From Macrotis lagotis (lineage: Eukaryota > Chordata > Mammalia > Peramelemorphia > Peramelidae), in NCBI RefSeq assembly GCF_037893015.1, contig NC_133666.1, positions 468,653,454-468,717,453 of the forward strand: a stretch of DNA of 64,000 nucleotides, written 5' to 3'. A program made the translations under genes and the position numbers. The notes beneath the pieces were generated by a model that was not told where the DNA came from, did no database searches, and saw only the letters and a list, made by a program, of their open reading frames with translations. Within the stretch, counting starts at the first letter, position 1. Each line of letters starts with the position of its first letter. Positions 9,981-22,515 of the stretch are shown here, in pieces.

Positions 9981-10413
9981 ATTATATATTACACATATAA
10001 ATGTAATGTTATATATTTTATATTTTATTTAGTATTATTGATCTGAGGTTCAATATATATTATGCATAAAATGATATATAGCATATAATATACTTTGTAT
10101 AAAAGTATTATATAATTATATTAATGTGGTGTTATGCAGCATTAACATATCATATCATATATAATAGTATACATATTTTGTAAAGTATTTATGTATACTT
10201 TGAGCCACAAACAATCCTGCCAGGTTTATGCAATATAAATAATGGTTAGGCTATTGTTCCCCACTATAACATTTCATTGACTTTCTTTGCCCCCTTATGA
10301 CCTTCAACTTCACTGAAGTACAAAAAGGGCACAATTTTACATTGTTTGCAAATTTATTTTTCCAAGTAAAATGATATTTAGTAGCTGGGTCATGCTACCT
10401 ATCAATAAATTAA

Positions 10414-10636
10414 AGGTGGGGAACCTTTTTTTTGCTAAGGACCAATTGGATATTTATAACATTCACAGGCCTTACAAAATTATCAACTTAAACATTAGTC
10501 TGCTATATTTGTAAAACATTTAATTAACTCACATCTAAAAAGTTTCTAGATTTATTAAATTTCGAGTTGCCTTGGCAGAGCCAGATCAAATGATTTTTTT
10601 GGATATAGTCTGATGGCCATACATTCCCCGCCCCTG
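10414..10636 (+). mobile_element. hAT-type non-autonomous DNA transposon
   Basis: The left end 'aggtggggaacc' is the imperfect inverse of the right end 'attccccgcccctg', as in short hAT elements whose ends read 'ggtggggaacctg'. The interior contains 'tcaacttaaacattagtctg' and has no ORF. It appears complete at about 220 bp. Confidence 0.7.
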
Positions 10637-11020
10637 CAATAACTAAATCAATGGATTGCCTGGAAAAAAAAAAAGAAAACTTGTGTTAGTGCACCCTCCT
10701 ATTGATAATATTATGTTAAAGGTCTTATAGGATTAAGGTAAAAGAAAAGTGAACTATGAGACATATATCTTTCATTAATCAAGGTGGGAATTGAAATTAA
10801 AATTGATTCTGTGCCTTATTTTCATTAGGTTTAGTGATAGAAAAGGAAGGGTAAGTTATATTTTGATTGCTATTCAAACAAGATATTAGTAGCCCAAATG
10901 CCAAGCATCCCAAGGTATAAAATTCCTTGGAAAGTCAATCCAGGAAAAATGGGAAGAATAGCTTCTAGCAGGATAGGAGATACCAATATCTGGAGGGGGG
11001 TAGGAGGGTGAAACATCCCT

Positions 11021-11152
11021 TTCCTCACAACAATCCTATGAGGCCAGGATTTTTCATATTTTATAAAATAGAAATCTAGTCTCAGAGAGGTAGAGAAACA
11101 CCTGGGTAACCAGGATCGCACAACTAATAAGTTTCAGGGATGAGACTTAAGA
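11021..11152 (-). repeat. MIR-type SINE, duplicated copy 2
   Basis: Matches 9419-9552 with about a dozen differences, including one identical run of more than 35 bases around the 'attttataaaatagaaatct' block. Flanking sequences of the two copies do not match. Confidence 0.7.
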
Positions 11153-11176
11153 ACTGGTACTGCTCTCTTTGTGTTG

Positions 11177-11503
11177 TATATTAATGACTGGGCAGTGTGG
11201 TACAGTGGATAGAGCACTAGTCCTGGAGTCAGGAGGGCCTGGGTTCAAATCCAGCCTCAGTCATTTAACCCTTACTAGTTGTGTGAACTTGGGCAAGTTA
11301 CTTAACCCTGATTGCCTCAAATCCAGGGCCATCTCCAGTCATCCTGATTCATATCTGACCACTGGAACCAGATGGTTCTAGAGGAGGAAATGAGGTTGGT
11401 GACAACACAGCACCCCACCCCCCACTCAAATCCAAGTCATGTTTCTTGTCAAGGCATCACCTCCCTGATGTCATGGTCTTCTTGAGAACAATAGACAAAA
11501 ATA
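11177..11503 (+). repeat. composite SINE, near full length
   Basis: The tRNA-like head ('gtacagtggatagagcacta', 'gagtcaggagggcctgggtt') continues through 'gggcaagttacttaaccctg' into the LINE-shared body ('ccagggccatctccagtcat') and ends 'gtcatggtcttcttgagaac' plus 'agacaaa'. This copy shows the whole architecture of the family in forward orientation. Confidence 0.85.
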
Positions 11504-12195
11504 TTAGTGACTGACATTCCTGGGTTGAGTTCTAATATAAACATCTGCCAGTACATACAATTATGGGGAAAAGAAGAGGAAGGCACCTTGAAGATGATGA
11601 GATACGGAGCGTTCTTCTACCCTCCTCTGCCTCTGAAAACCATTTCTCTTACTACCTTTCTCCACACTCTCATTACTGTCCATCTTGGACCTCAGCTTTC
11701 TAAAACTATACTCATCAACCTCGAGGAACCCTCCTCTGTTGTTAGGAAAATCTTCATCTCAAATTTCTTGCTCCTGCATGGCCTCCAACATTGGTGCTCA
11801 CTGAAATCTAATCTTCCTCTGAAGACAAAAGATTTCTTGGAACCACCCTAAGGCTAGCTTCTCCTTTCACACCACCTTGACCCATAATTCCACAGGAGGA
11901 TTGAGCATATTATTTTATTCTGCACTGCTACTTTTAAGCCCTCCCTCTAACAGTCATATTTTTCCTTTTTATGTCTACTCTGTCCTGTCCAGGTCCTTGT
12001 TGTATCCTCCTATTCACTCATGCTCTTCCCCAAGAAATTCAGTAGGTTTCATAGTTTTCTTTCTCACTCCAATAATTGTCCCCTTCATAGACTCTACCAT
12101 CTCTATCTGTCCACTAACTACTCCCACCATTCTAAGAAGCAGAATTGCTATTTATATCTTGGATATCAGACGCTTAAGAAAATTTTGAGAGGAAC
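11504..12195. other. unassigned pyrimidine-rich stretch
   Basis: C/T-rich DNA with open frames of 86-114 codons on the plus strand. The peptides are low-complexity and I recognise no family. It could be an unrecognised LINE or UTR relic. Confidence 0.3.
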
Positions 12196-12252
12196 AATTC
12201 TGAGGAGAAGAAGGAGGAGGAAGAAGAGCAGGAGGAGAAGGAGGAAAAATCC
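12196..12252 (+). repeat. (GGA)n/(GAA)n purine repeat
   Basis: GAG/GGA triplet-like purine tract. Confidence 0.9.
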
Positions 12253-13569
12253 CTCTAAAGAGACTGATGTTATAAAATAATGTGATAAATTCAATAGGAA
12301 GCTTAGATTTTTTTAAAGAATTACTAGTCTATCAGGGTCCTTTTATCCTGACCCCTGACAAATTTATATAGTGCTTTGTATAGCACTGGGTAATGCCCAG
12401 GTCTAGCTTGTGGGTCTACTTTTGACCATGTTAAACTCATCATGTTCAATAAGAGATGATATGAGTATGTGGCCATCTTTCCCTTTTTTTTTTTTATGTG
12501 TTAGTTCTTTCCCAATCTTCAGTGAATGTATATCCAGTGGGGAAATGTGTTGATGACAGGTGGTGATCTTGTGAGTTCCAAAAGGTCCATAGGACCTGGA
12601 AGTACAACAGTTATGCTTTATGGAGTGAGGGAGGTCACCAATAAAATGACTGGTACCTATCCTGGATGATTTAGCAGTAGACAAGTGTCTGGAATGGTCA
12701 GGACAACAACCAAGTCAGGTGAAGTGTAAAATGGCTAATTAACTAGTACTTGTTTCTAGTAAGTCTTAAATATTCAGCTCTGAGTAGATGGTAACTGTAG
12801 TTATCAATTAAATGATTGAATTATTGTATAATATTCTCTGTTAATGAGTGCTGATTTGTTCTAGATTAGCATTTCTTTATGTATAAATAAACCTATCCCA
12901 TAACAGATTCATAGAGTACACTAAGTATCTTTTACTTTCCCCCTCCCCTTGAAGAATACCATAGACTTTTGATCCTTTACTTTTACTATAATTAGTCTTA
13001 TCCTCAGGGCAGGGACATGTTAATGAAAACAGGGAGTGTAAGACCTTTAATTAAAGATCAGCATTTTCCAAAACTGAACCTGGTCCATAAATCACAATGG
13101 TTAGGTACAGAATGGCGAGAGGGATAAGTAAACCAGCTTAGTTGAGAGGCATCTCAGGGCCAGATAGAGAAAATTAAATGTGATTTAGGTAATTGAAGAT
13201 GGAGACAAACTGGAGCAGGGTCTTGGTAAAATCAAATTGAGTTTGCTACAGTTCAAAGTGAGCTAAGGTTGGTCAGGAAGGAAAGAGACAATAGAAGGGG
13301 GAGGATTTTATTTTTTTAAGTTATATTGGGGAAAGAGGAAGATTGCAGCAAGGACAGAAATTCTGCTTGGGGTAAGTGAAATAATGAAAACATGATGGGG
13401 ATCAAGCAGTTCTAGGGTTTCTTCCCTCCCTCCAGTGAAAAGACCATTTTCCACTGCAGAGAAAAGAGAAGTAATATAAAAGTTTAGTACCATTACGTTT
13501 TCTCCGTTACCCATAATCATGATGAATAAATGAAAAAGCATTTATTGAGGACTTACTATGCTACATGTA
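12253..13569. other. unassigned DNA
   Basis: No repeat family or gene was recognised with confidence. An open frame of 93 codons (12403-12684, minus) and one of 77 codons (13308-13541, minus) match nothing known. Positions 13530-13560 resemble an L2/MIR tail. Confidence 0.35.
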
Positions 13570-13783
13570 TGGAGGCAGGTGAGTGGCTCAGCATGTAGAA
13601 TTCTGGGCTTGGAATCATGAAGACCTGAGTTCAAATCCAGTTTCAGAAAATCGCTAGCTGTGTGAACCTGGTCAAGTTGTAACTTCTGTTTGTCTTAATC
13701 CACTGGACAAGGAAATCACTCTAGTATCTTTGCCAAGAAAACCTCATATAAGGTCATGAAGACTTGTCTAAATGACTAAACAA
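13570..13783 (+). repeat. MAR1-type CORE-SINE with 3' microsatellite
   Basis: 'gaagacctgagttcaaatcc', 'ctagctgtgtgaacctggtc', 'tctttgccaagaaaacctca' and a tail ending 'aaatgactaaacaa'. The (TA)n at 13784-13826 grows directly from its 3' end. Confidence 0.85.
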
Positions 13784-13835
<52 letters not shown>

Positions 13836-13910
13836 GATTTAGAATCAGCTAAATGACTAAAAAATATATTTATATGTATATATATATATAGATAAATAGA
13901 TATAGATATT
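13784..13910 (+). repeat. (TA)n/(CA)n microsatellites
   Basis: A long TA array (13784-13826) grading into CA, then a second impure TA/GATA array (13862-13908). Confidence 0.9.
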
Positions 13911-13989
13911 AAGGATACAAAAGCAGAGTTAATGTCAGCCTTCAATGAGTTTACATTTGAGGTAATAATCTTGCTGTACCCTATGCTTA

Positions 13990-14572
13990 TCATAGTATTG
14001 TGTTCAGAAAAATTCTTATAAAACTGGTGAAAATCCAGAGAAGGACAATCATCACAGTGGAGAACTTGGGGGCAAGGGCATGCTGGTATACGTTCAACAA
14101 CTTGTAACTAAGAGGAAAAATAACTGTATGCAAGGCATAAGTCTAATCTGCCTTGCTAACAGTTTCTGTTCATTTTATTAAGTTTATCCAATCAACAAAA
14201 TAATAAATCAAACCCTGCCTCTAATGATTTCTAAAATGTAAATGCTCACATTGAAATTTTAATAATCCTATCTTACCAGCTGGTTTGAGCTAGCTCCATC
14301 CCACCCTTACCTGAAGGCCATGTCACACAAAAGAACTGGAGATGTTTATCCTGGAGAAGACTTGGGGGCTGAGAGACAATATGATCACTATTTTCAAGTA
14401 ATTGAGATGTTTTTATGTGAAAGAGAATTGCATTTGGTCCCAAAGGAAAGAATTAGAAGCTAAGAGTTGAAAAGGTAAAGAAATAATTTTGGACTTCATG
14501 TCAGGAATAATTTTTCCCAACAATTGGAGCCATGTTATCTAATAATACAATGGGATATTTTAGGAAGCTAGG
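13990..14572 (+). repeat. CR1/L3-type LINE fragment, interrupted
   Basis: Two blocks of the C-terminal ORF region of an amniote CR1/L3 LINE are present: 13990-14075 ('gtattgtgttcag', 'tccagagaaggacaatc') and 14323-14572 ('gagatgtttatcctggagaa', 'gacttcatgtcaggaataat'). About 245 bp of unassigned DNA (14076-14322) lies between them and is probably an insertion. Confidence 0.65.
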
Positions 14573-14749
14573 TCGCCCAGATCTATGTCCTTTATTTTTT
14601 TTTTGCAACAATAAATCCCAAAGATATAAACAATATAAATATAAGAAACAGTACCATGGAATTTAGAAGAAAATGTACAGTTTTCTATCTTTCCCAGTTG
14701 TGGCTAGGAGATGAATTCATAACTAGCTATGGCATGAAGACTTTCACAA

Positions 14750-15075
14750 AGGACAAACAGAAAAGTAGAAAAGCTTGGGTCTAAATATAAAAAGCTTTTC
14801 TATAAACATAATCAATGCAACAAGAAAGGAAGGGAAAGATTGGAGAAAAGTCTGGCTTTATATATCTGACAAAAATCTTCTAAACAAAGTCTAACTCTAA
14901 AGAGACACATTTGTACAATGAAATACTTCTTTATATATTTGAACAAATAGAAAAAAGAAAAATGTCAACTATTAACCATATGAAAAATTATTCAAAATCA
15001 CTAATAATCAGAAAAATGTTTAGCACACACAACTATGAGATATTTTATCACACCCATAAAATCTGCAAAGGTAGA
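14750..15075 (+). repeat. L1 ORF2 C-terminal fragment
   Basis: Corresponds to the marsupial L1 ORF2 end: 'accatatgaaaaattattca', 'atcagaaaaatgtttagcac' and 'atcacacccataaaatctgc' track the conserved 'HMKKCSKSLLIREM' region. It is heavily decayed, with no open frame over 62 codons. Confidence 0.6.
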
Positions 15076-15721
15076 TGCTCCAGTCATGACTGGAGATAGA
15101 GTAAATTGATCTAAATGACTAGAAAATCTCCCCAATCATGATGCAGATGAAGCCAACATTAAAAGGCAACAAAACTTGGGTCAAATACAATGAGCAATGT
15201 TCATACAAAATAGTTCAAGTCAAGTACGTATATTTCTTTTTTCTTATATATAAAAGAAATTGACATAAACTATCAATTATAATAGATTTTAATTGGTTTT
15301 GCTTTACTTGTTTTCAAGGAAAAGTGTTTTGTTTGTTGAGCTGTATCTTTCATGCATCAATAAAAATGTTTAAGAGACTGGAAGTAAAAAAATAAGATAA
15401 AATGTCATAAATAACAAGGACTCCTTTAGTTTCTCATTTAGTTCACACAGCTCCAAAACAGTAAGTCCTTCTGATCTTGAAGTTTCTCAGTATCCTGACC
15501 CCACCAGTATCATTAACCTATTCAACCTTACCTTCTGCTTTGATCAAAATCTTTAATCACACTTTTCCTTTAGTGACCCTTTTCATTATTATAGCAATTA
15601 AATGACTGAAGCAGACTCATCTTTCTAACATCTGGATGATATTATCACCCTCTTTTTCATTCTTCAAAAACTGGGTTTCTTGGAATGGCATCTATGATAG
15701 AAAGGGGAAAAAAAATGGAAA

Positions 15722-16145
15722 AGTGCCCAGGGCTGGGAATCAGGACAAATGTCTGGATTCAAGTCCCCATTCTGCCACTAACTCTGAGCCCTTACCCAAA
15801 TCATATTGCCTCTCCTAGTCTCAGCTGCCTTGTCTGTAACACAATAAGGTTCTTAACCTGGAGTTTGTGCACTTTAATATATATATATATATGTATATAT
15901 AGATATATATATATATATATACACACATATATATATACACATATATATTAATAGCTATATGTCAATATGGGGTTTCCTTTCTAATCCTACTTATTTTATT
16001 TTATGTATTTTAAAACATTATTCTGAAAAGGGTTTCACTTAGACCATCAATTTCAAGGCAGTTCCTGACACAAAAAAATTGATTAAGAATCTAAGATCTA
16101 TGTGAATGCTAAGGACCTTTCTAGCTCTAAAATGTGATGAATCTA
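15722..16145 (+). repeat. MIR-type SINE split by a hAT-like MITE
   Basis: The 5' part (15722-15846) has 'cattctgccactaactctga' and 'ctcagctgccttgtctgtaa'. The 3' part (16093-16145) has 'ctaaggacctttctagctct'. The MITE of the 6046 family lies between them. Confidence 0.7.
15847..16092 (+). mobile_element. hAT-like MITE with an internal (TA)n
   Basis: Starts 'ggttcttaacctggag' and ends 'attgattaagaatct', an imperfect inverse. It shares 'ttaaaacattattctgaaaa' and a 'gacacaaaaaaa' end block with the family. A TA/CA microsatellite of about 70 bp (15877-15948) has expanded inside it. Confidence 0.65.
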
Positions 16146-16209
16146 AAAATAATCAGATTAGAAGCTATTATAATGATAATTTTTAACTGCCAAAGTTCTT
16201 TTGTTTTGC

Positions 16210-16433
16210 TCTCCTTGTTGAGTCATTTCATTCATGTCTAATTCTTCAGGACCCCATTTGGAGTTTTCTTGGCAGATATTACCATTTCCTTCTCTAGCTC
16301 ATTTATACATCTGAGGAAACTGAGGTAAACAGGGTAAAGTGACTTGCCCAGGGTCACACAGCTGGTAAGTGACTAAGATGAGTCTTCCTGATTTCAGTCC
16401 TAGCACTCTATTCATTGCATCACCTAGTTACCC
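16210..16433 (-). repeat. MAR1-type CORE-SINE
   Basis: Reverse orientation: 'gtctaattcttcaggacccc', 'gacttgcccagggtcacaca' and 'ttgcatcacctagttaccc'. Confidence 0.85.
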
Positions 16434-17190
16434 AATCAAAGTTCTAGTTCTTCATTAAAAAATAAGACAAAAAAATGAATATCTGCCCTCTGGGCATCTT
16501 AAAATCATTAGAGAGTCCTACTATTTAAACAGAGAAATCAGTCTTCCAAGTAGTACCTTCCTTCTGCTTCCCTGTTGAGTTAACAACACCTCCAAGATAC
16601 CACCCAGACTCATTTCTATACAAACTCATTAACATTTGAAAAAAACCCACTAGGGACCTCGGCTTCAGCTTCCAAGCTATGACTAGCAAAACGACCTGTG
16701 GCAAAGCTCAAAATATGCTCAGCCAGGCAGCCCCCAATTCCCTGAGCTTTAGAGGGGGCCTGCTGAACTGCTCAAGTTTCATTGCAGTTGGTTAATTCTC
16801 CATCATCCGGGTGGCATTTTCCCCTTCTTGTTACTGTGGTTTTTGGCTTCCTTACTGCAGTTATATGGCCTTGTCTAGTCTGACATGAGTTGCTTGAGAA
16901 TGTAAGGAGTGGGGAGAAGGGGTTACTGATTTAAGAAAGAAGGTGTATATTACTCCTGCAAGAAAAAGTCAGAGGTATTCTCCAAATCACAGGTTTCAAA
17001 ATACGAATGCCTGGGGAAGACAGTAGCCGTCCCAATGCTCTCACTCTTCAGTCCTGAAAGTATAGGTCAACTCTTATCACACCTGAAACCACCACCACTA
17101 CTTCCAATCCCCCACACACACTCCCAGTAATTTATTTCAAGAAATATTCAAAACCATATCTGACATGGTTGTTGGTCCTACATGTACTAC
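16434..17190. other. non-repetitive segment
   Basis: No repeat or protein homology was recognised. Positions 16600-16900 have a balanced base composition unlike the AT-rich flanks. A candidate for a conservation test only. Confidence 0.35.
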
Positions 17191-17194
17191 TGAA

Positions 17195-17375
17195 TATCAG
17201 AGTTGAAAAGACTCAGAAATCGTTTATACCAAATTTTCATTTTACAAGTCAGAAAACAAATTCTAAGGCATCAGATGAGCCCCAAATCTGGAGAACTGAG
17301 AGTGGAAGCTGGATCAATTGACTCTCAGATTAAAAGGACTCTGTGTCAGAAGCCAATGGACCACATTACATTACT
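17195..17375 (-). repeat. MIR-type SINE, diverged
   Basis: Reverse MIR order: 'cagagttgaaaagactcaga', 'ttttcattttacaagtcaga' and a degenerate 'gaaaacaaattctaagg'. Confidence 0.5.
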
Positions 17376-17929
17376 TCCTTAACCTCTTTTAATTTAACTG
17401 GATCACTATGACTTTGTTTTTGTCACCTCTCACCAACTTCCTTTAATGCCTAAATTGACGATTGAGACATAAATGGAGCAAGCAAAGAAAAAACCCTAGC
17501 AATAGAAATAATTTTTTTTTCAAACAACAGCAACCACAGTATAAAAGCTTCTTTTTAAAGAGAGTAATTCTTTCACTCAATCCTAGGATCTTTCAGTTGC
17601 TCTGAGGCACTAATTAGGACCATTAAATAACTGAACAGAAAAGTTTAGAAGGTGTTTCACACATCTCAGTTAGAGAAGGTAAACTTTGCTTCTTATTGTG
17701 TGTATTTGGGAACAGGGACTTGTTCGTACCTAAGGGTTGGGATGACTGGATGGGGGGAACTGCTAAACAATTCACATGCAAGATAAAAAAGAATTAGAAA
17801 CAACCTCATTCAACTTCAGAGAGCAAGGGGGAGGCAGCTGTGAACTGAGCTATTCTGTACAAACAGAACAGAAGGAAATCTAAGAAGGCATTTATGTTCC
17901 TCCAATAAAAATAACTCAACACAGATATG

Positions 17930-18265
17930 GTACTTTAAGAGTATCATAACACTTTCTTCATATATCTATAGGAGGCAAATAGCATAAATGTGATTACACC
18001 CATTTTGCAGATAAGAAAACTGAGACTTCATCCTGCTTCATATAGATAGTACTGAAAACTCAAATTTATATTTGCTTTGTTTTACATAACAGTTCAGTAA
18101 AGTCAGGAATGCAAGTCTTAATGTCTTTTTATTTATGAAGAAGAAATTTATACTTAAGGAGAAAAATTTTTATTATGGTCAAACAGCTAATGATACTAGA
18201 ATCAGGATTCAAACCCAGATCTCTAGTTCATGGATCCAGTATTCTTTCTATGATATATTGTACAT
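17930..18265 (-). repeat. two adjacent diverged MIR-type fragments
   Basis: 17930-18040 contains 'cccattttgcagataagaaa'. 18130-18262 contains 'caaacagctaatgatactag' and 'attcaaacccagatctctag'. They could be one element split by DNA that I cannot assign. Confidence 0.5.
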
Positions 18266-19164
18266 AAGTCATAGGAACTCATTTTGAAAAAGCCAAACCA
18301 GGAGGGGTGAAAGGACCACAGTCCAGGGTGCCAGACCTAGCAAACATTGGCATTCTATCTATAGGCTTAGCAAGTTTCTGAGCTGTGTTTTATTTTACTT
18401 GGGTCACTTAAGCTTTGATGAAAAAAATGTTCCCAACATATGGTTGGCATTCACCAAGTATTTGCTAATATTAATGACTTATGTACCCCCAAAGCCCCTT
18501 TACAGAAAATCTACCCAGAGCCAAAACCTACCCTGAGCCAAAGGCATTCAATGCCCTGGCAGGAAACTAACTAACAAGGTTTGGTACAATTCTCACATAG
18601 CAAAAACTCTGCTTACATCACAGCCTAAGAAAAGCTCTCCTAGGCAGGCACCTATCCCCAAGGTCCTATCCCCTCAGTTTGTCTTCCTGGAGGGTTTCTA
18701 TTCTATTTCTTTATTTAACAGTGGAGTATGAGTCTGCACACATTAACCTTCTTCCTTGTCCTTCACAAGATAAACAGCATTCTAACTTTGTTCTTCCTCC
18801 TGAGAGCATAAACAAAGGGACCCTTCAGGTCCCTGCTGGAAGATAAACACAGATTCATAAAAGAAATAAACTCAGCAGCTTCCCAAAATGAGAAAGAGGA
18901 GGAAAAACTAAAAGGCCGGGGAACTTTCCAGGGTCTATCCACATCTGCTAGGATGTTAATGGCCCTCCTGGAGGGCCATCTCCCAAACTTCCTCTTTGAA
19001 GAAAATAAGAACCTCACCTGCTTCCAGGTCCAAGTTTTTACAATGCCTAAGTGTTTACAGTGAAGCCATTTGTCTGGATGGTGCCTGGCAACATGGGAAC
19101 TCCTCTTATTCTTTCTCCTACCCTCCCCACTCCAATAGGCAGTCAATAATCACTTAGGAACACA
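18266..19164. other. non-repetitive, GC-richer segment
   Basis: About 0.9 kb without recognisable repeats. It contains an ORF of 127 codons on the minus strand (18763-19146), rich in Arg/Lys then Ser/Phe, with no family resemblance, and a 21-bp palindrome at 18959-18979 (10-bp arms around one base). It may be unique regulatory or transcribed DNA; nothing in the sequence proves that. Confidence 0.35.
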
Positions 19165-19330
19165 CAGCACATGATCCTTACAAAGGATCCCTCTCATTTG
19201 AGACCCATAATAATCCCTTGAGGAAAGTTTGGTAAGACCATTAACATTTTATTAGATACAGTAAAAATCACATTATCCCCATTTTACAAGTAAGGAAATG
19301 AAGAATCACAGCCAGTCACTTTGGTCATCT
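19165..19330 (-). repeat. MIR-like SINE
   Basis: Contains 'ttatccccattttacaagta' and 'ggaaatgaagaatcacagcc' in reverse orientation. Confidence 0.5.
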
Positions 19331-19389
19331 TTTATAATGAGTAATACAAATATTTTATCCCAATTTAATTTTTAAAATTTTTTTCAGAT

Positions 19390-19650
19390 AGATCAATCAA
19401 TAAATATTTATTGTCTATTTACCAAGCAATGTGCAATTTCTTTGGTGTATGGAACTTCCAGTGAGAAAATTCCATTCACTGATACAGGTCTTATAACTGC
19501 AATTTATGGTTTTGGTTTTAGAGAATTACCTGGAACACCAGAGAATAAGTGATTTGGCCGGGATTCCATAGCAAGTCTTTATCAGAAGTGAGACTTAACT
19601 CCAGAGCTATTAATTTCAAAGTTAGGTTTCTTTCTCTTATTTTACCTCTT
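19390..19650 (-). repeat. L2-type tail and an adjacent marsupial SINE relic
   Basis: 19390-19437 is an inverted 'aataaatatttattg' L2-type tail. 19438-19650 has the order 'gaacttccagtgagaaaatt', 'agagaattacctggaacacc', 'agtgatttggccgggattcc'. A similar block order is seen at 25640-25800 and, inverted, at 28190-28375. I do not know the family name. Confidence 0.5.
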
Positions 19651-20078
19651 CTCCTCCAAATTTTACAGCTAAAAAATTAATAGGGAACTCATTTCTACTA
19701 CATTTTAAGATTTGTTCATGCTTTTCTTACATTAATACAATGAGTTTAGTAGTATTAGGATGGGCTAGAGGTACCTCTTCCCAGCTCCTGAGATGATTGT
19801 TCAATATTTATGTGGAAAATACACAAACACTACAAAATCAGGGCTTGATTTATTATTTGATGAATTGTATAAACTTAAGAAAGCAAGGGAGAAACTGTTA
19901 CTACAGATTAAACTTAAAAGAGTGTCTTGTGTATAATTTTTCTCAAAGAACCAATTGTTAAGCATTTATTAGCATACCTCTATGTGCTGGTATTATTCTC
20001 ATTTTATGTATATATTATACATACATACATTTATATTAATATTTATACACACACACATATATATAATTTATATACATT

Positions 20079-20545
20079 AGAGGCAGTTATAAAACATAGT
20101 GGATAGAGCCCTTGGCCTGAGTCAGGAAGACCTGAGTTCAAATACATCATCAACTACTTATTAGCTGTGTGACCATAGGCAAGTCACTTAGTATTTGTCT
20201 GCCCTAGTTTCTTTAAATGCAGTAATAGCAATTATCCCATAGGGTTGTTTGTGAGGCAAACAAGATAATATTTGTGAAGTGTGCTTAGTACAGCTAACTG
20301 GTGCAGTGATTTGAGCACTGGGTTTGAAATCAAGATGAGCCAACTATATGACTTCAAATCCAACCTTATTTACTAGCTGTGTGACTCTAAGCATGTCACT
20401 TAACCCTGTTTGTCTTAGTTTCCTTATCTGTAAAATGCCTGAAGAAGGAAATGAATGGTGTGACTGAAACAAAAATGGCATGACTCAACAACTATCACAG
20501 TGTTTGGTCCCCCATTAAGTGATCAATAAAAACTTGTTTCTTTCC
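20079..20545 (+). repeat. MIR/L2-tailed SINE split by a MAR1
   Basis: Head and body at 20079-20291 ('gtggatagagcccttggcct', 'ttagctgtgtgaccatagg'), tail at 20498-20545 ('agtgatcaataaaaacttg'). The MAR1 at 20292-20497 interrupts the 'agcacagtgcctgg'-type tail. Confidence 0.65.
20292..20497 (+). repeat. MAR1-type CORE-SINE, internally shortened
   Basis: 'actagctgtgtgactctaag', 'gtttccttatctgtaaaatg', then a shortened tail 'gcatgactcaacaactatc'. The usual 'ggggtcacgaag' part is reduced. Confidence 0.65.
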
Positions 20546-20555
20546 CCTTCTTTCC

Positions 20556-21520
<965 letters not shown>

Positions 21521-21670
21521 AACACTTGTAAAGTAGGTTAGAGTCAATTTGTGGAGGGACTTGAATGCCAATCTATGTGGACCTTGACATTTATTTGTTA
21601 GAAGATCGAGAACTACTGAAATTCTTGTGAAACAGAATGCTTTGCTCATGAGATAGATCAATGTGCTTCA
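21521..21670 (+). repeat. L2-type LINE fragment
   Basis: 'tggagggacttgaatgcca' and the following 'attcttgtgaaacagaatg' follow the L2-type 3' UTR order. Diverged. Confidence 0.4.
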
Positions 21671-21695
21671 ATCTGCTGTCAGTGTGAGCTATGGA

Positions 21696-21697
<2 letters not shown>

Positions 21698-21765
<68 letters not shown>

Positions 21766-21851
21766 AAAGGAACGATAAAAGAAGGAAGGAAGAGAGAAAG
21801 AGTAAGAGAAAAAGAAAGAGAAAGAAGAAAGAGTAAGTAAGAAAGAGAAAA
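21698..21851 (+). repeat. (GA)n microsatellite plus purine tract
   Basis: About 63 bp of perfect GA (21698-21761), then roughly 90 bp of AAAG/GAAG purine DNA. Confidence 0.95.
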
Positions 21852-21872
21852 CATTTATTTTTTTTTTCATTT

Positions 21873-22097
21873 TTACAGTCGGTTTTTCAGTTATGTCTGA
21901 CTCTTCTTGACTCCATTTGGGGTTTTCTTGGTAAAGATTCTGGAGTGTTTTGCCATTTCCTTCTCCAGCTCATTCTACAGATGAGGAAATGGAAGTGAAC
22001 AGGGTTAAGTGACTTACCCAGGGACACAAACAGGATGTGAAGGTCAATTTGAATTCGGTTCACCTGGAATCTATCCACTGTGCCATCTAACTACCAG
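21873..22097 (-). repeat. MAR1-type CORE-SINE
   Basis: Reverse orientation: 'tgactccatttggggttttc', 'ccatttccttctccagctca' and 'ctatccactgtgccatctaa'. Confidence 0.85.
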
Positions 22098-22515
22098 GCA
22101 CTTTGCCAAATTTTACAAATATAATCTCATTTGAGTCTCACAAGAATCCTATTTTACAATTGAGAAAACTGAGGCAGGCAGAGATTAAGTGATTTGTCCA
22201 GGATCACACAACTAGTAAGTACCTGAAGCCACTTTGAAATCAGATGACTCTAGGCTCAGATGACACTAGCAACTTCTAACAGATTAACGGGAGGGTGTGT
22301 GATTAGAACACCCAAAGAATAATGGAAAGAGGGAGGGACTAGAAGTCAGAAGATTTTAGCAAATCCCATTTACTTACTTACTAATAAGCTACTTATAGTA
22401 AGATTAACCATTTACTGGTTATGCAACCCTAAACTATCTAACACTCAGTTACTTTTTGTGTAAAAAGATGTTGCAATCTCCAAAGTCTCTTCTGGTTCTA
22501 AAATCTTATGATCCC
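22098..22515. repeat. two MIR-type SINEs, minus then plus
   Basis: 22098-22275 is reverse ('aaaactgaggcaggcagag', 'tccaggatcacacaactagt'). 22318-22515 is forward, ending 'ctggttctaaaatcttatga'. Confidence 0.6.

Noticed and set aside
11507-12280. Plus-strand ORFs of 86-114 codons as a gene cluster
   Set aside because: They overlap each other in different frames in C/T-rich DNA and have no family resemblance.
18763-19146. 127-codon ORF on the minus strand
   Set aside because: The peptide has no recognisable domain and an unbalanced composition (basic, then Ser/Phe-rich). No start context, partner exon or homology supports it as a gene.
21591-21870. Ser/Leu repeat ORFs on the minus strand
   Set aside because: Translation of the (GA)n microsatellite.
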